From SIG588 sp045599305 (GTDB lineage: Bacteria; Bacillota; Clostridia; Oscillospirales; Acutalibacteraceae): a DNA stretch of 8,520 bases. Position numbers and translations under genes: made by a program. Shown here piece after piece: positions 1 through 6,226 of the stretch. Under the pieces are notes generated by a model. That model worked only from the letters and a program-made list of their open reading frames with translations, had not been told where the DNA came from and did not search any database. How positions within the stretch are numbered: the first letter of the stretch is position 1; each line of letters starts with the position of its first letter. The DNA is taken from the NCBI GenBank assembly GCA_045599305.1, contig JAZRVU010000113.1:1-8520 (forward strand), read 5' to 3'.

Positions 1-110
1 GCGAAGACGCCCTCATTTCTCTCGTTCTCCCTTTTTCATTTCTTCGTTAGCGCAGTTGCTCCGCAACTGCTTGCGACTTCATTCCTTCATTAGCCCGTCA
101 GGGCGTCTTC
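1..110. repeat. Intergenic inverted-repeat element with internal direct repeats and hairpins
   Basis: No gene is visible here. An 11-bp perfect inverted repeat (GAAGACGCCCT at 3-13, AGGGCGTCTTC at 100-110) bounds the stretch. Inside are two copies of a 17-base direct repeat, TTCATTYCTTCRTTAGC, at 35-51 and 78-94 (15 of 17 identical). Each copy leads into a hairpin: GCAGTTGC-TCC-GCAACTGC at 52-70 (8-bp stem), and GCCC-GTCA-GGGC at 93-104. The layout resembles a small non-coding repeat or MITE-like element, but no transposase or clear target-site duplication is seen. The left flank is cut by the window edge. It could also be part of a 3' untranslated region shared with a gene to the left. The repeats are certain; their identity is inference. 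Confidence 0.5.
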
Positions 111-112
111 AT

Positions 113-167
113 TTTCGGCGCGTTACGAAAACGCTTCAAAATACTTCCTTATCAGCACGCGCCGAAA
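113..167. other. Long-loop GC-rich inverted repeat downstream of the dockerin operon
   Basis: TTTCGGCGCGT (113-123) pairs perfectly with ACGCGCCGAAA (157-167), an 11-bp stem around a loop of about 33 nt. It begins 14 bases beyond the stop codon of the minus-strand gene ending at 181. It may slow exonucleases or contribute to transcript ending. It lacks the U-tract expected after the stem on the minus strand, so I do not call it a normal intrinsic terminator. Confidence 0.4.
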
Positions 168-180
168 GGGTGCCGCTTTT

Positions 181-1443
181 TTATTGTTCGCCCTTACCGA
201 GCATTTGCTGTACGCGGTAGTAGGCCTCTTTGGGCTGTGCCGGATTATTGTTTTGGTCGGTGTGGACGATGCCGAAGTGTGCCTCGCCGTCATAGGAGCC
301 GCGCTCGATAGAGGGCTGGTCGAGCAGCTCATAGATGATGGCGCCGAGCATTTTATCGGTGTCCAGATTGTCGATGGCAACAAGGAATGCGGCAAGCCAG
401 TCTGCCTCTTCCTTTTCACTGGCCAGGCGGTCACGGAAGGGATAGTTGCATTCGACGACGAAGAACTCGCAGTCGGGGAATTCCTCCTCCAGCATATTGA
501 AGAACTTGTTGTAGTCCCAGATCTCATAGTTATCCACGCCGATGACATCCCATGTCAGGCCGGCCGCCTGATAATATTTCAGCATGATATAGTGGCGGGC
601 GCTGATATTGATGCAGGTCTTGCCGGTGTGAGAATAGGAGTTGAAGGCCTCCAGCGCCACCGTCATTTTGTGTACGGCGATCGAAACGCGGTTGGGGTTG
701 TAATAACCGGTGCTCATGCCCGTCCAGTCGGTGGCGTTGTACAGGCCGCCGGTATCCGCCATCGAGCACCAGATATCGGTCTCGTTGAAGATCTGGAAGA
801 ATTCGATGTCGTTGCCGAAGGTCTTGGCGGTGTAGGCCATGCGGGCGGCAATGTCCTGATCGCTGCCATTGAAATTATCCATCACCAGCATGAACTGCAT
901 CCCCGCGGCGTGGCACTTGTTCACCACACTGCGCAGATAGGCGGCATCGTTGTCGTTGGCGGGGTTGTAGTTGAAGCGGAAGACGGTGCTGCCCATGTCG
1001 GCGGAAAGCTTGATGATCTGGTCGATGTTTTCCGGTTTGTAGGCGGGGTAGCCCTTGTGGTGCGCGTTGACGCCCCACAGCTTATCCTCGCTCAGCCGAT
1101 AGGTGGAGTAGTCGATCGGCTCCGGCTCCGGTTCGGGCTCGGGCTCGGGCAGCGGCTCATAGGGGAACTCGTCGATCAGCCCGGCATAGTATTGCAGGAT
1201 GAGGCGGGCGTCGGTGGAGTCCACCCGGCGCTCGCCGGTCACGTCGGTGAAGAAGAAATAGATATCGTCCTTCGCGATCAGCCCGGCATAGTATTGCAGA
1301 GCCAGACGGGCGTCGGTGGAATCGACACGGCCGTCCATGTTCGCGTCGCCGAGGAGCAGTTCGGCGCCGGTGTGCAGACTGAGACCGCCGGCCGGCGAGA
1401 ACAGCAGGACAGTGATCAGCAGACAGGAAAGGATCTTTTTCAT
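181..1443 (-). CDS. Secreted dockerin-containing glycoside hydrolase, clan GH-A type (downstream paralogue)
   Basis: Predicted extracellular enzyme of 420 aa that probably docks onto a cellulosome scaffold and cleaves a plant polysaccharide; the substrate is unknown. Order of parts: basic, hydrophobic signal peptide (about 1-25); type I dockerin with two 'DSTDARLxLQYYAG' segments (about 31-54 and 65-88); Pro-Glu linker (about 97-109); and a (beta/alpha)8 catalytic domain (about 118-415). All eight beta strands can be traced: WGVNAHH, FRFNYN, FMLVMDN, FFQIFNETD, CINISARHY, VIGVDNYEI, FFVVECNYP and GAIIYELLDQ. Glu221 (NE motif after strand 4) fits the acid/base and Glu331 after strand 7 the nucleophile, as in clan GH-A. 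The second calcium loop is degenerate (DVTGERRVD). GGAGGG lies 5 bases before the ATG, and the gap to the upstream paralogue is 12 bases, so the two are probably co-transcribed. I cannot assign a GH family. The dockerin call is firm; the enzyme class is inferred from the fold pattern. Confidence 0.88.
   Translation of the reverse strand: MKKILSCLLITVLLFSPAGGLSLHTGAELLLGDANMDGRVDSTDARLALQYYAGLIAKDDIYFFFTDVTGERRVDSTDARLILQYYAGLIDEFPYEPLPEPEPEPEPEPIDYSTYRLSEDKLWGVNAHHKGYPAYKPENIDQIIKLSADMGSTVFRFNYNPANDNDAAYLRSVVNKCHAAGMQFMLVMDNFNGSDQDIAARMAYTAKTFGNDIEFFQIFNETDIWCSMADTGGLYNATDWTGMSTGYYNPNRVSIAVHKMTVALEAFNSYSHTGKTCINISARHYIMLKYYQAAGLTWDVIGVDNYEIWDYNKFFNMLEEEFPDCEFFVVECNYPFRDRLASEKEEADWLAAFLVAIDNLDTDKMLGAIIYELLDQPSIERGSYDGEAHFGIVHTDQNNNPAQPKEAYYRVQQMLGKGEQ
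1118..1159 (-). repeat. Hexamer repeat encoding the Pro-Glu linker (downstream paralogue)
   Basis: Seven 6-base units read on the plus strand as GGCTCC, GGCTCC, GGTTCG, GGCTCG, GGCTCG, GGCAGC, GGCTCA. On the coding strand they give alternating Pro and Glu with one Leu (from GGCAGC). This is the flexible linker between the dockerin and the catalytic domain. Because units are 6 bases, gain or loss keeps the frame. Confidence 0.85.
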
Positions 1444-1455
1444 GTGTACCCTCCG

Positions 1456-2709
1456 TTATTCGGCATCAGCGCCACGGCCGAGCATTTGCTGCACGCGGTA
1501 GTACGCCTCTTTGGGCGTGGAAGGGTTGTTGTTTTGGTCGGTGTGCACAAGGCCGAAGTGTGCCTCGCCGTAATAGTCGCCCTTTTCCAGCGAGGGCTGG
1601 TCGAGCAGTTCGTAGATGATGGCGCCGAGCACCCGCTCATTGTCCAGACTGTCGACCAGCAGCAGGAAGTTCTCCAGCCAGTCGGCCTCCTGCGTTTCGG
1701 TGGCGTACCCGTCCAAAAACGGATAATTGCATTCGGCGATGATGAACTCGTAGTCGGGGAATTCTTCGCCCAGCATATTGCAGAAGTTGTTGAAGTCCCA
1801 GGCCTCATATTTGTCCATGCCGATGACGTCCCACGAGAGGCCGGCCTCCACGTAATACTGCATCATCACATAGTGGCGGGCACCGAAATTGATGCAGATC
1901 TTGCCGGTGTAGGGCTGTGATTTGAACGCTTCCAGTGCCACCGTCATCTTGTGCACGGCGATCTTTACCCGCTCGGGATTGTAGTAATCACGGGTCATGC
2001 CGGTCCAGTCGGTGATGTTGTAATAACTGCCGTCATCGTTTTTGGAGCACCAGATATCGGTCTCGTTGAAGATCTGGAAGAACTCGATATCCTTGCCGAA
2101 GGTCTTGGCGGTGAAGGACATACGGGCGGCGATCTCCTGATCGGTGCCGCCAAAATCGTCCAGCACCAGCATGAACTGCATCCCCGCCGCATGGCATTTA
2201 TCCACGATGCTGCGCAGGTAGGCGGCGTCACTGTCGGTGCGGGGATTGTAGTTGAAGCGGAAGATGTTGCTGCCCATGTCGGCGGCAAGCCCGATGATCT
2301 GATCGATGTTTTCCGCTTTGTAGGCGGCAAAGCCCTTGTGGTGCGCGTTGACGCCCCACAGCTTATCCTCGCTGAGCACCCGTCCGGGTTCCGGCTCGGG
2401 TTCCGGCTCGGGCTCCGGCTCGGGCTCCGGCTCATAGGGGAACTCGTCGATCAGCCCGGCATAATATTGCAGGATGAGACGGGCGTCGGTCGAGTCCGCC
2501 GCGCCGTCACCGCTCACATCGGCCGCGGACACGTCTATCGCGTCTTCGCCGATCTTTCGGGCGTAGTATTGCAGGATGAGGCGGGCATCGGTGGAGTCGG
2601 CGGCACCGTCGCCGTTCACATCGCCGAGCGTCTGCGTGGCAAAGACCGGCACGGCGCTGCAGCACAAGAGGACGGCCGCCGCCAGCAGGCAGGCAAGCGT
2701 TCGTTTCAT
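1456..2709 (-). CDS. Secreted dockerin-containing glycoside hydrolase, clan GH-A type (upstream paralogue)
   Basis: A 417-aa close relative of the gene that follows it in the same direction, with catalytic domains roughly 70% identical by eye. The signal peptide has an AxA-type site (VFA, probable cleavage after Ala24). The type I dockerin has two calcium loops, DVNGDGAADSTD (30-41) and DVSGDGAADSTD (64-75), both near consensus. A Pro-Glu linker spans about 93-108 and a (beta/alpha)8 glycosidase domain about 112-410. Glu216 (IFNETD) and Glu326 (AECNYP) match the clan GH-A acid/base and nucleophile positions. Ser-Thr pairs sit at the usual cohesin-recognition positions in both dockerin repeats. 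AAGGA sits about 8 bases before the ATG, and a promoter lies at 2760-2788. The dockerin is N-terminal, whereas many cellulosomal enzymes carry it at the C-terminus. The substrate and GH family are not recognised; no scaffoldin or cohesin is in this window. Confidence 0.9.
   Translation of the reverse strand: MKRTLACLLAAAVLLCCSAVPVFATQTLGDVNGDGAADSTDARLILQYYARKIGEDAIDVSAADVSGDGAADSTDARLILQYYAGLIDEFPYEPEPEPEPEPEPEPEPGRVLSEDKLWGVNAHHKGFAAYKAENIDQIIGLAADMGSNIFRFNYNPRTDSDAAYLRSIVDKCHAAGMQFMLVLDDFGGTDQEIAARMSFTAKTFGKDIEFFQIFNETDIWCSKNDDGSYYNITDWTGMTRDYYNPERVKIAVHKMTVALEAFKSQPYTGKICINFGARHYVMMQYYVEAGLSWDVIGMDKYEAWDFNNFCNMLGEEFPDYEFIIAECNYPFLDGYATETQEADWLENFLLLVDSLDNERVLGAIIYELLDQPSLEKGDYYGEAHFGLVHTDQNNNPSTPKEAYYRVQQMLGRGADAE
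2387..2434 (-). repeat. Hexamer repeat encoding the Pro-Glu linker (upstream paralogue)
   Basis: Eight 6-base units of the form GGYTCC/GGCTCG (last unit GGCTCA) alternate on the plus strand, giving Glu-Pro dipeptides on the coding strand. This linker has one more unit than that of the downstream paralogue, and a cleaner repeat. It is consistent with unit slippage or gene conversion in the linker. Confidence 0.85.
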
Positions 2710-2759
2710 AGTGATTTCCTTTCGTACGGATCAAAAAATTCGCAAAATACCACAATATG

Positions 2760-2788
2760 ATTATAACACAGGCAGGTCAACAGAGCAA
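2760..2788 (-). promoter_or_regulatory. Promoter of the dockerin glycoside hydrolase operon
   Basis: On the minus strand TATAAT (plus 2760-2765) is preceded by an extended -10 TGT. TTGCTC (plus 2783-2788) lies 17 bases upstream as a fair -35. The predicted start near 2753 leaves a leader of about 44 nt before the ATG at 2709. The extended -10 compensates for the imperfect -35. No operator, CRE site or riboswitch is clear in the leader. The stretch 2789-2842 is A/T-rich with no gene. Confidence 0.6.
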
Positions 2789-2842
2789 GGAACATTTTTT
2801 ATAAATATTATTTCCCGCTCTTGTGAAAAAAGACATAGATAA

Positions 2843-2882
2843 AAGCCAAACGGGCGTCTGTTCATGTGAACAGACGCCCGTT
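2843..2882 (-). terminator. Intrinsic terminator of glyS
   Basis: A perfect inverted repeat, AACGGGCGTCTGTTCA (2849-2864) and its complement (2867-2882), gives a 15-bp stem with a four-base loop. It lies 11 bases past the glyS stop. On the minus strand the stem is followed by TGGCTTTTAT, an interrupted U-tract. The plus side has no U-tract, so it acts for the minus strand. It insulates the dockerin operon from glyS. Confidence 0.85.
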
Positions 2883-2893
2883 GCGCTCTATTA

Positions 2894-4270
2894 TCAGTAC
2901 GCGATCTTTTCGCGCAGGTAATCGGTCAGTTTGTCGATGGCGATGCGCTCCTGCTGCATGGTGTCGCGGTCGCGCACGGTGACACAGCCGTCGGTCTCGC
3001 TCTCGAAGTCATAAGTGATGCAGAACGGGGTGCCGATCTCGTCCTCGCGGCGATACCGCTTGCCGATGGAGCCGGCATCGTCGAAGTCCACCATGAACTC
3101 GCGCGCCAGCGTGTCGTGCACCTTCAGCGCCTGCTCGCTCAGCTTCTTGGAAAGCGGCAGCACGGCGGCCTTGAAGGGGGCCAGCGCCGGATGCAGATGC
3201 AGCACCACGCGGGTGTCCTTTTCGTCGATCTGCTCCTCGTCGTAGGCATCGCAGACGAAGGCGAGCAGCACACGGTCGGCGCCCAGCGAGGGCTCGATGA
3301 CGTAAGGCACATACCGCTCGTTGGTCTCGGGATCGAAATAGTCGAGCTTCTGGCCGGAGTGGTCGCTGTGCTGATTCAGGTCATAGTCGGTGCGGTCGGC
3401 CACGCCCCACAGCTCGCCCCAGCCGAACGGGAACAGGAACTCGAAGTCGGTCGTCGCCTTGGAGTAGAAGGCCAGCTCCTCTTTCGCGTGGTCGCGCAGG
3501 CGCAGGTTTTCGTCACGGATGCCGAGATTCAGCAGCCACTGATGGCAGTAGTTCTTCCAGTAGTCGAACCATTCGAGATCCGTGCCGGGCTTGCAGAAGA
3601 ACTCCAGTTCCATCTGCTCGAATTCGCGGATGCGGAAGATGAAGTTGCCGGGGGTGATCTCATTGCGGAAGCTCTTGCCCACCTGCGCCACACCGAAGGG
3701 GATCTTTTTGCGGGTGGTGCGCTGGATGTTGGCGAAGTTGACAAAGATGCCCTGTGCCGTTTCGGGGCGCAGGTACAGTTCGCTCTTGGCGTCCTCGGTC
3801 ACGCCCTGGAAGGTCTTGAACATTAGGTTGAACTGGCGGATATCGGTGAAGTTGTGGCCGCCGCAGTCGGGGCAGGCGATGTTGTTTTCGCGGATGAAGG
3901 TCATCATGCGCTCGTTCGTCCAGCCGTCGGCCGCCTCGCCGGTGAAATCCTCGATCAGCTTATCCGCGCGGTGACGGGATTTGCAGTCCTTGCAGTCCAT
4001 CAGCGGGTCGGAAAAGCCGCCCACGTGACCGGAGGCCACCCACACCTCGGGATTCATCAGGATCGCGCTGTCCAGCCCGACGTTGGTGGGGCTCTCCTGC
4101 ACGAATTTTTTCAGCCACGCCTTTTTGATGTTGTTTTTCAGTTCCACGCCCAGCGGGCCGTAGTCCCACGAGTTGGCCAGGCCGCCGTAGATATCGGAGC
4201 CGGGATATACAAAGCCGCGCCCCTTGCACAGGGCGACGATTTTTTCCATGGTCTTTTCGGTGTTCAGCAT
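2894..4270 (-). CDS. glyS: Glycine--tRNA ligase (one-chain, eukaryote/archaea-like type)
   Basis: Charges tRNA-Gly with glycine in the cytoplasm; class II aminoacyl-tRNA synthetase of 458 aa, normal for the alpha2 form and unrelated to the two-subunit GlyQS. The N-terminus carries GRGFVYPGSDIYGG (17-30) and NSWDYGPLG (33-41), typical of this form. CKDC (93-96) and CPDC (133-136) suggest a small zinc-binding insert. Motif 2 is FRNEITPGNFIFRIREFEQ (201-219) and motif 3 includes EPSLGADR (326-333). Residues from about 355 form the anticodon-binding domain (HPALAPFKAAVLP, DDAGSIGKRYRREDEIGTPFC). The start at 4270 follows AAAGGA by about 11 bases; Met8 is a weaker alternative. It is a single-gene transcript with its own promoter and terminator. 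The leader is only about 30 nt, too short for a T-box. Confidence 0.97.
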   Translation of the reverse strand: MLNTEKTMEKIVALCKGRGFVYPGSDIYGGLANSWDYGPLGVELKNNIKKAWLKKFVQESPTNVGLDSAILMNPEVWVASGHVGGFSDPLMDCKDCKSRHRADKLIEDFTGEAADGWTNERMMTFIRENNIACPDCGGHNFTDIRQFNLMFKTFQGVTEDAKSELYLRPETAQGIFVNFANIQRTTRKKIPFGVAQVGKSFRNEITPGNFIFRIREFEQMELEFFCKPGTDLEWFDYWKNYCHQWLLNLGIRDENLRLRDHAKEELAFYSKATTDFEFLFPFGWGELWGVADRTDYDLNQHSDHSGQKLDYFDPETNERYVPYVIEPSLGADRVLLAFVCDAYDEEQIDEKDTRVVLHLHPALAPFKAAVLPLSKKLSEQALKVHDTLAREFMVDFDDAGSIGKRYRREDEIGTPFCITYDFESETDGCVTVRDRDTMQQERIAIDKLTDYLREKIAY

Positions 4271-4306
4271 ACGGATGACCGTCCTTTCGCAAATAACTTA
4301 CACTTA

Positions 4307-4335
4307 ATAATAATCAAAAAACCGACAATTGTCAA
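4307..4335 (-). promoter_or_regulatory. glyS promoter
   Basis: On the minus strand, TTGACA (plus 4330-4335) and TATTAT (plus 4307-4312) are separated by exactly 17 bases, a near-perfect housekeeping sigma promoter. The predicted start near 4300 gives a leader of about 30 nt. A perfect 10-bp palindrome, GACAATTGTC (4324-4333), overlaps the -35 and could be an operator or chance. The promoter is divergent from the ffs promoter; the two -35 boxes are 72 bases apart. Confidence 0.8.
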
Positions 4336-4407
4336 TGGGTCGGCGGGATTTTGGCCGCTATCCGGGCGGTTATTTTTTGCCGGCGGCCATAATTCGCGAA
4401 AAAACGG

Positions 4408-4436
4408 TTGCAATTTCGGCCCGAAGCGTATATAAT
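4408..4436 (+). promoter_or_regulatory. Promoter of the SRP RNA and probably of the dnaX operon
   Basis: TTGCAA (4408-4413) and TATAAT (4431-4436) are spaced 17 bases apart, with A-rich sequence just upstream (4400-4404). The predicted start is near 4443, a few bases before the closing stem of the SRP RNA. I find no other good promoter between here and dnaX. Confidence 0.85.
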
Positions 4437-4446
4437 AAAGACAACA

Positions 4447-4595
4447 TCGCGTGCTTTGGGGCATACGGATGGATTGGTCCTGCGCGACGGGCCGCCGTGA
4501 ACCATGTCAGGCGGGGAACCGAGCAGCATTAAGCGGTTGGTTCCGTGCGCCGCAGGTAACTGGTCTGTCCGTATGCCCGAGGGCGCGCGATTTTT
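4447..4595 (+). ncRNA. ffs: Signal recognition particle RNA (small bacterial 4.5S-like type)
   Basis: RNA core of the signal recognition particle, which with Ffh targets nascent membrane and secreted proteins. The conserved helix 8 is plain: GGTCCTGCGC (4476-4485), GTGAACCATGTCAGG (4497-4511), a GGAA tetraloop (4515-4518), AGCAGCATTAAG (4522-4533) and GTGCGCCGCAGG (4545-4556), closely matching the Bacillus scRNA core. The ends pair over 23 bases (4447-4469 with 4568-4590) with one G-G mismatch and a few G-U pairs, followed by a run of five T (4591-4595). The closing stem may therefore double as a terminator. At about 145 nt it lacks the Alu domain of the 270-nt Bacillus form. The apical stem is CGG/CCG rather than the common TCC/GGA, a pairing-preserving change. 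It lies directly before dnaX, as in Bacillus. Confidence 0.93.
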
Positions 4596-4617
4596 CAAAA
4601 AAGGAGGGTGCCCTATG
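4581..4617 (+). promoter_or_regulatory. dnaX ribosome binding site and possible alternative pairing with the SRP RNA 3' end
   Basis: AAGGAGG (4601-4607) sits 7 bases before the ATG at 4615 and fixes the dnaX start. GGGCGC (4581-4586), the 3' strand of the SRP closing stem, can pair instead with GTGCCC (4608-4613) just before the start codon, including one G-U. This would enclose the ribosome site in a loop. The ribosome site is firm; the switch is conjecture. Confidence 0.5.
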
Positions 4618-6210
4618 TATCAGGTACTGTATCGCAAGTGGCGGCCGCGCACATTTTCGGATGTCTACGGTCAGCCCACCGTGACCACCGCACTGCGCAA
4701 CGAGCTGCGCACCGGCCGCGTGGCACACGCCTACCTGTTCACCGGCTCCCGCGGGACGGGCAAGACCACCTGCGCCAAAATTCTGGCCAAAGCGGTCAAC
4801 TGTCTTGACCCGCGTGACGGCGACCCCTGCGGTGAGTGCGCCATCTGCCGCGGCATCGACGACGGCTCCATTTTAGATGTGGTGGAGATCGACGCCGCCT
4901 CCAACAACGGTGTGGACAATATCCGCGATCTGCAGGACGAGGCCGGCTTCACGCCGGTGACTGCCAAATACCGTGTGTACATCATCGACGAAGTGCATAT
5001 GCTCTCCGCGGGCGCGTTCAATGCACTGCTCAAAACGCTGGAGGAGCCGCCGGCACACGTGATATTCGTGCTGGCCACCACCGAGGTGCACAAGCTGCCC
5101 GCCACCATCCTCTCCCGCTGTCAGCGGCTCGATTTCGGGCGGATACCGGCGGCGGATATCGCCGCCCGCCTGCACTATGTGGCCGATCAGGAGCAGTTCA
5201 CCCTTACCGACGAGGCCGCCATGCTGCTCGCCCGTCTGGCGGACGGTGCCCTGCGGGATGCGCTTTCACTTCTGGATCAGTGCCTGTCCCGTTCGCAGGA
5301 GGTCACCGTGGAAACGGTCACCGCCGCGGTGGGGCTGGCCGGCCGGGACTATCTGTTCGAGTTGTCCGCCGCCGTGCGCGGCGGGCAGGGTGCGCAGGCG
5401 CTCGTCATTCTCGATCGCCTCTATGCCGCCTCCTGCGATATGGAACGGCTGTGCGTGGAGATGATCGACTTTTACCGCAATCTGATGATCCTCAAAAGCG
5501 TGAAGGATGCCGGGGAACTGGTCATCGCCTCCGAGGCGGAACTGGCGCAGCTGCGTGCCGAAGCCGACGGCTATGACCTGACGGCGATCCTGCACGGCAT
5601 GGATCTGTTGCAGTCGGCGCTTGAGCGGCTGCGCGGCGGCACCTCCCGCCGGGTGGAGATGGAGATGGCGCTGATGCGTCTGTGCACGCCGTCACTGGAT
5701 ACGGAGGCCGCCGCTCTGCTGCGGCGGATCAAGGCGGTGGAGGATGCCCTGCGCAGCGGCGCGGCGATGGCGGCCGCACCGCAGCCCGCACCCGCGGCGG
5801 TACGGGAGGCACCGGCCGTCGTGCCGCAGGCGGCACCCGCGCCCGCGGCTCCTGTTGTGGTCGAGCCTGCGGCGGACGAGGGGGAGGAACAGCCCTTCCC
5901 GCAATGGACAGAGGTGCTTGATGCACTGCGCACCTCCTGCGCACCGTTGTTCGGTGCGCTGGTCGGCTCCGAAGCCGTGCTGCGGGGCGACCGACTGCTG
6001 ATCGTGACCGATAATGAAATGTTCCGCGGGCTGGTCTCGCAGGATAACAATAAGCAAAAATTGCTGTCTGCCGTGCGGGCGGTCACCGGGCGCAACCTGC
6101 GCATCGGTCTGCGCAAAGCCACTGCCGCCGCACCGGCGGCAGCCGCGGATCCGCTCACCGCATTTCTGCGGGAAAGCCGGGAGCGCGGCGTCAATGTGAC
6201 GGAAGAATAA
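4615..6210 (+). CDS. dnaX: DNA polymerase III subunit gamma/tau (clamp loader ATPase)
   Basis: AAA+ ATPase of the replisome clamp loader, which loads the beta sliding clamp and links polymerase cores (531 aa). The start MYQVLYRKWRPRTF is the classic DnaX N-terminus. Walker A is GSRGTGKTT (44-52); four zinc ligands are Cys63, Cys72, Cys75 and Cys78; Walker B is IIDEVH (123-128). ATTEVHKLPATILSRC (154-169) holds the sensor-1 and SRC arginine-finger region, and GALRDALSLLDQ (211-222) holds sensor 2. The collar domain runs to about 357, then an Ala/Pro-rich linker (about 383-420) and a C-terminal domain (about 425-500). I chose ATG 4615 for its strong AAGGAGG and homology; the frame opens further upstream but that part is SRP RNA. 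I see no A-AAA-AAG slippery site, so one product is expected. It is the first protein gene of dnaX-ybaB-recR-smpB. Confidence 0.97.
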   Translation: MYQVLYRKWRPRTFSDVYGQPTVTTALRNELRTGRVAHAYLFTGSRGTGKTTCAKILAKAVNCLDPRDGDPCGECAICRGIDDGSILDVVEIDAASNNGVDNIRDLQDEAGFTPVTAKYRVYIIDEVHMLSAGAFNALLKTLEEPPAHVIFVLATTEVHKLPATILSRCQRLDFGRIPAADIAARLHYVADQEQFTLTDEAAMLLARLADGALRDALSLLDQCLSRSQEVTVETVTAAVGLAGRDYLFELSAAVRGGQGAQALVILDRLYAASCDMERLCVEMIDFYRNLMILKSVKDAGELVIASEAELAQLRAEADGYDLTAILHGMDLLQSALERLRGGTSRRVEMEMALMRLCTPSLDTEAAALLRRIKAVEDALRSGAAMAAAPQPAPAAVREAPAVVPQAAPAPAAPVVVEPAADEGEEQPFPQWTEVLDALRTSCAPLFGALVGSEAVLRGDRLLIVTDNEMFRGLVSQDNNKQKLLSAVRAVTGRNLRIGLRKATAAAPAAAADPLTAFLRESRERGVNVTEE

Positions 6211-6226
6211 AAAAGGAGATAGGATC

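Noticed and set aside
155..182. Possible plus-strand terminator with T run at 176-181
   Set aside because: The only stem is a weak 5-bp GCGCC/GGTGC hairpin ending 3 bases before the T run, and no plus-strand gene is seen before it.
184..1920. Long plus-strand open frame (about 578 codons) opposite the dockerin genes
   Set aside because: It lies antisense to both dockerin genes, crosses their junction and gives low-complexity Val/Gly/Asp/His-rich sequence with no domain; it is a codon-bias shadow.
1118..2434. CRISPR-like short repeats
   Set aside because: The hexamers are linker codons within genes, with no spacer pattern or cas genes.
4504..4614. Upstream extension of dnaX starting at ATG 4504
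   Set aside because: This stretch is SRP RNA. The true start at 4615 has a strong ribosome site and the conserved MYQVLYRKWRP N-terminus.
6050..6066. A-run in dnaX as a programmed frameshift site
   Set aside because: It is not an A-AAA-AAG heptamer, lies near the C-terminus, and has no upstream ribosome-like site or clear following hairpin.
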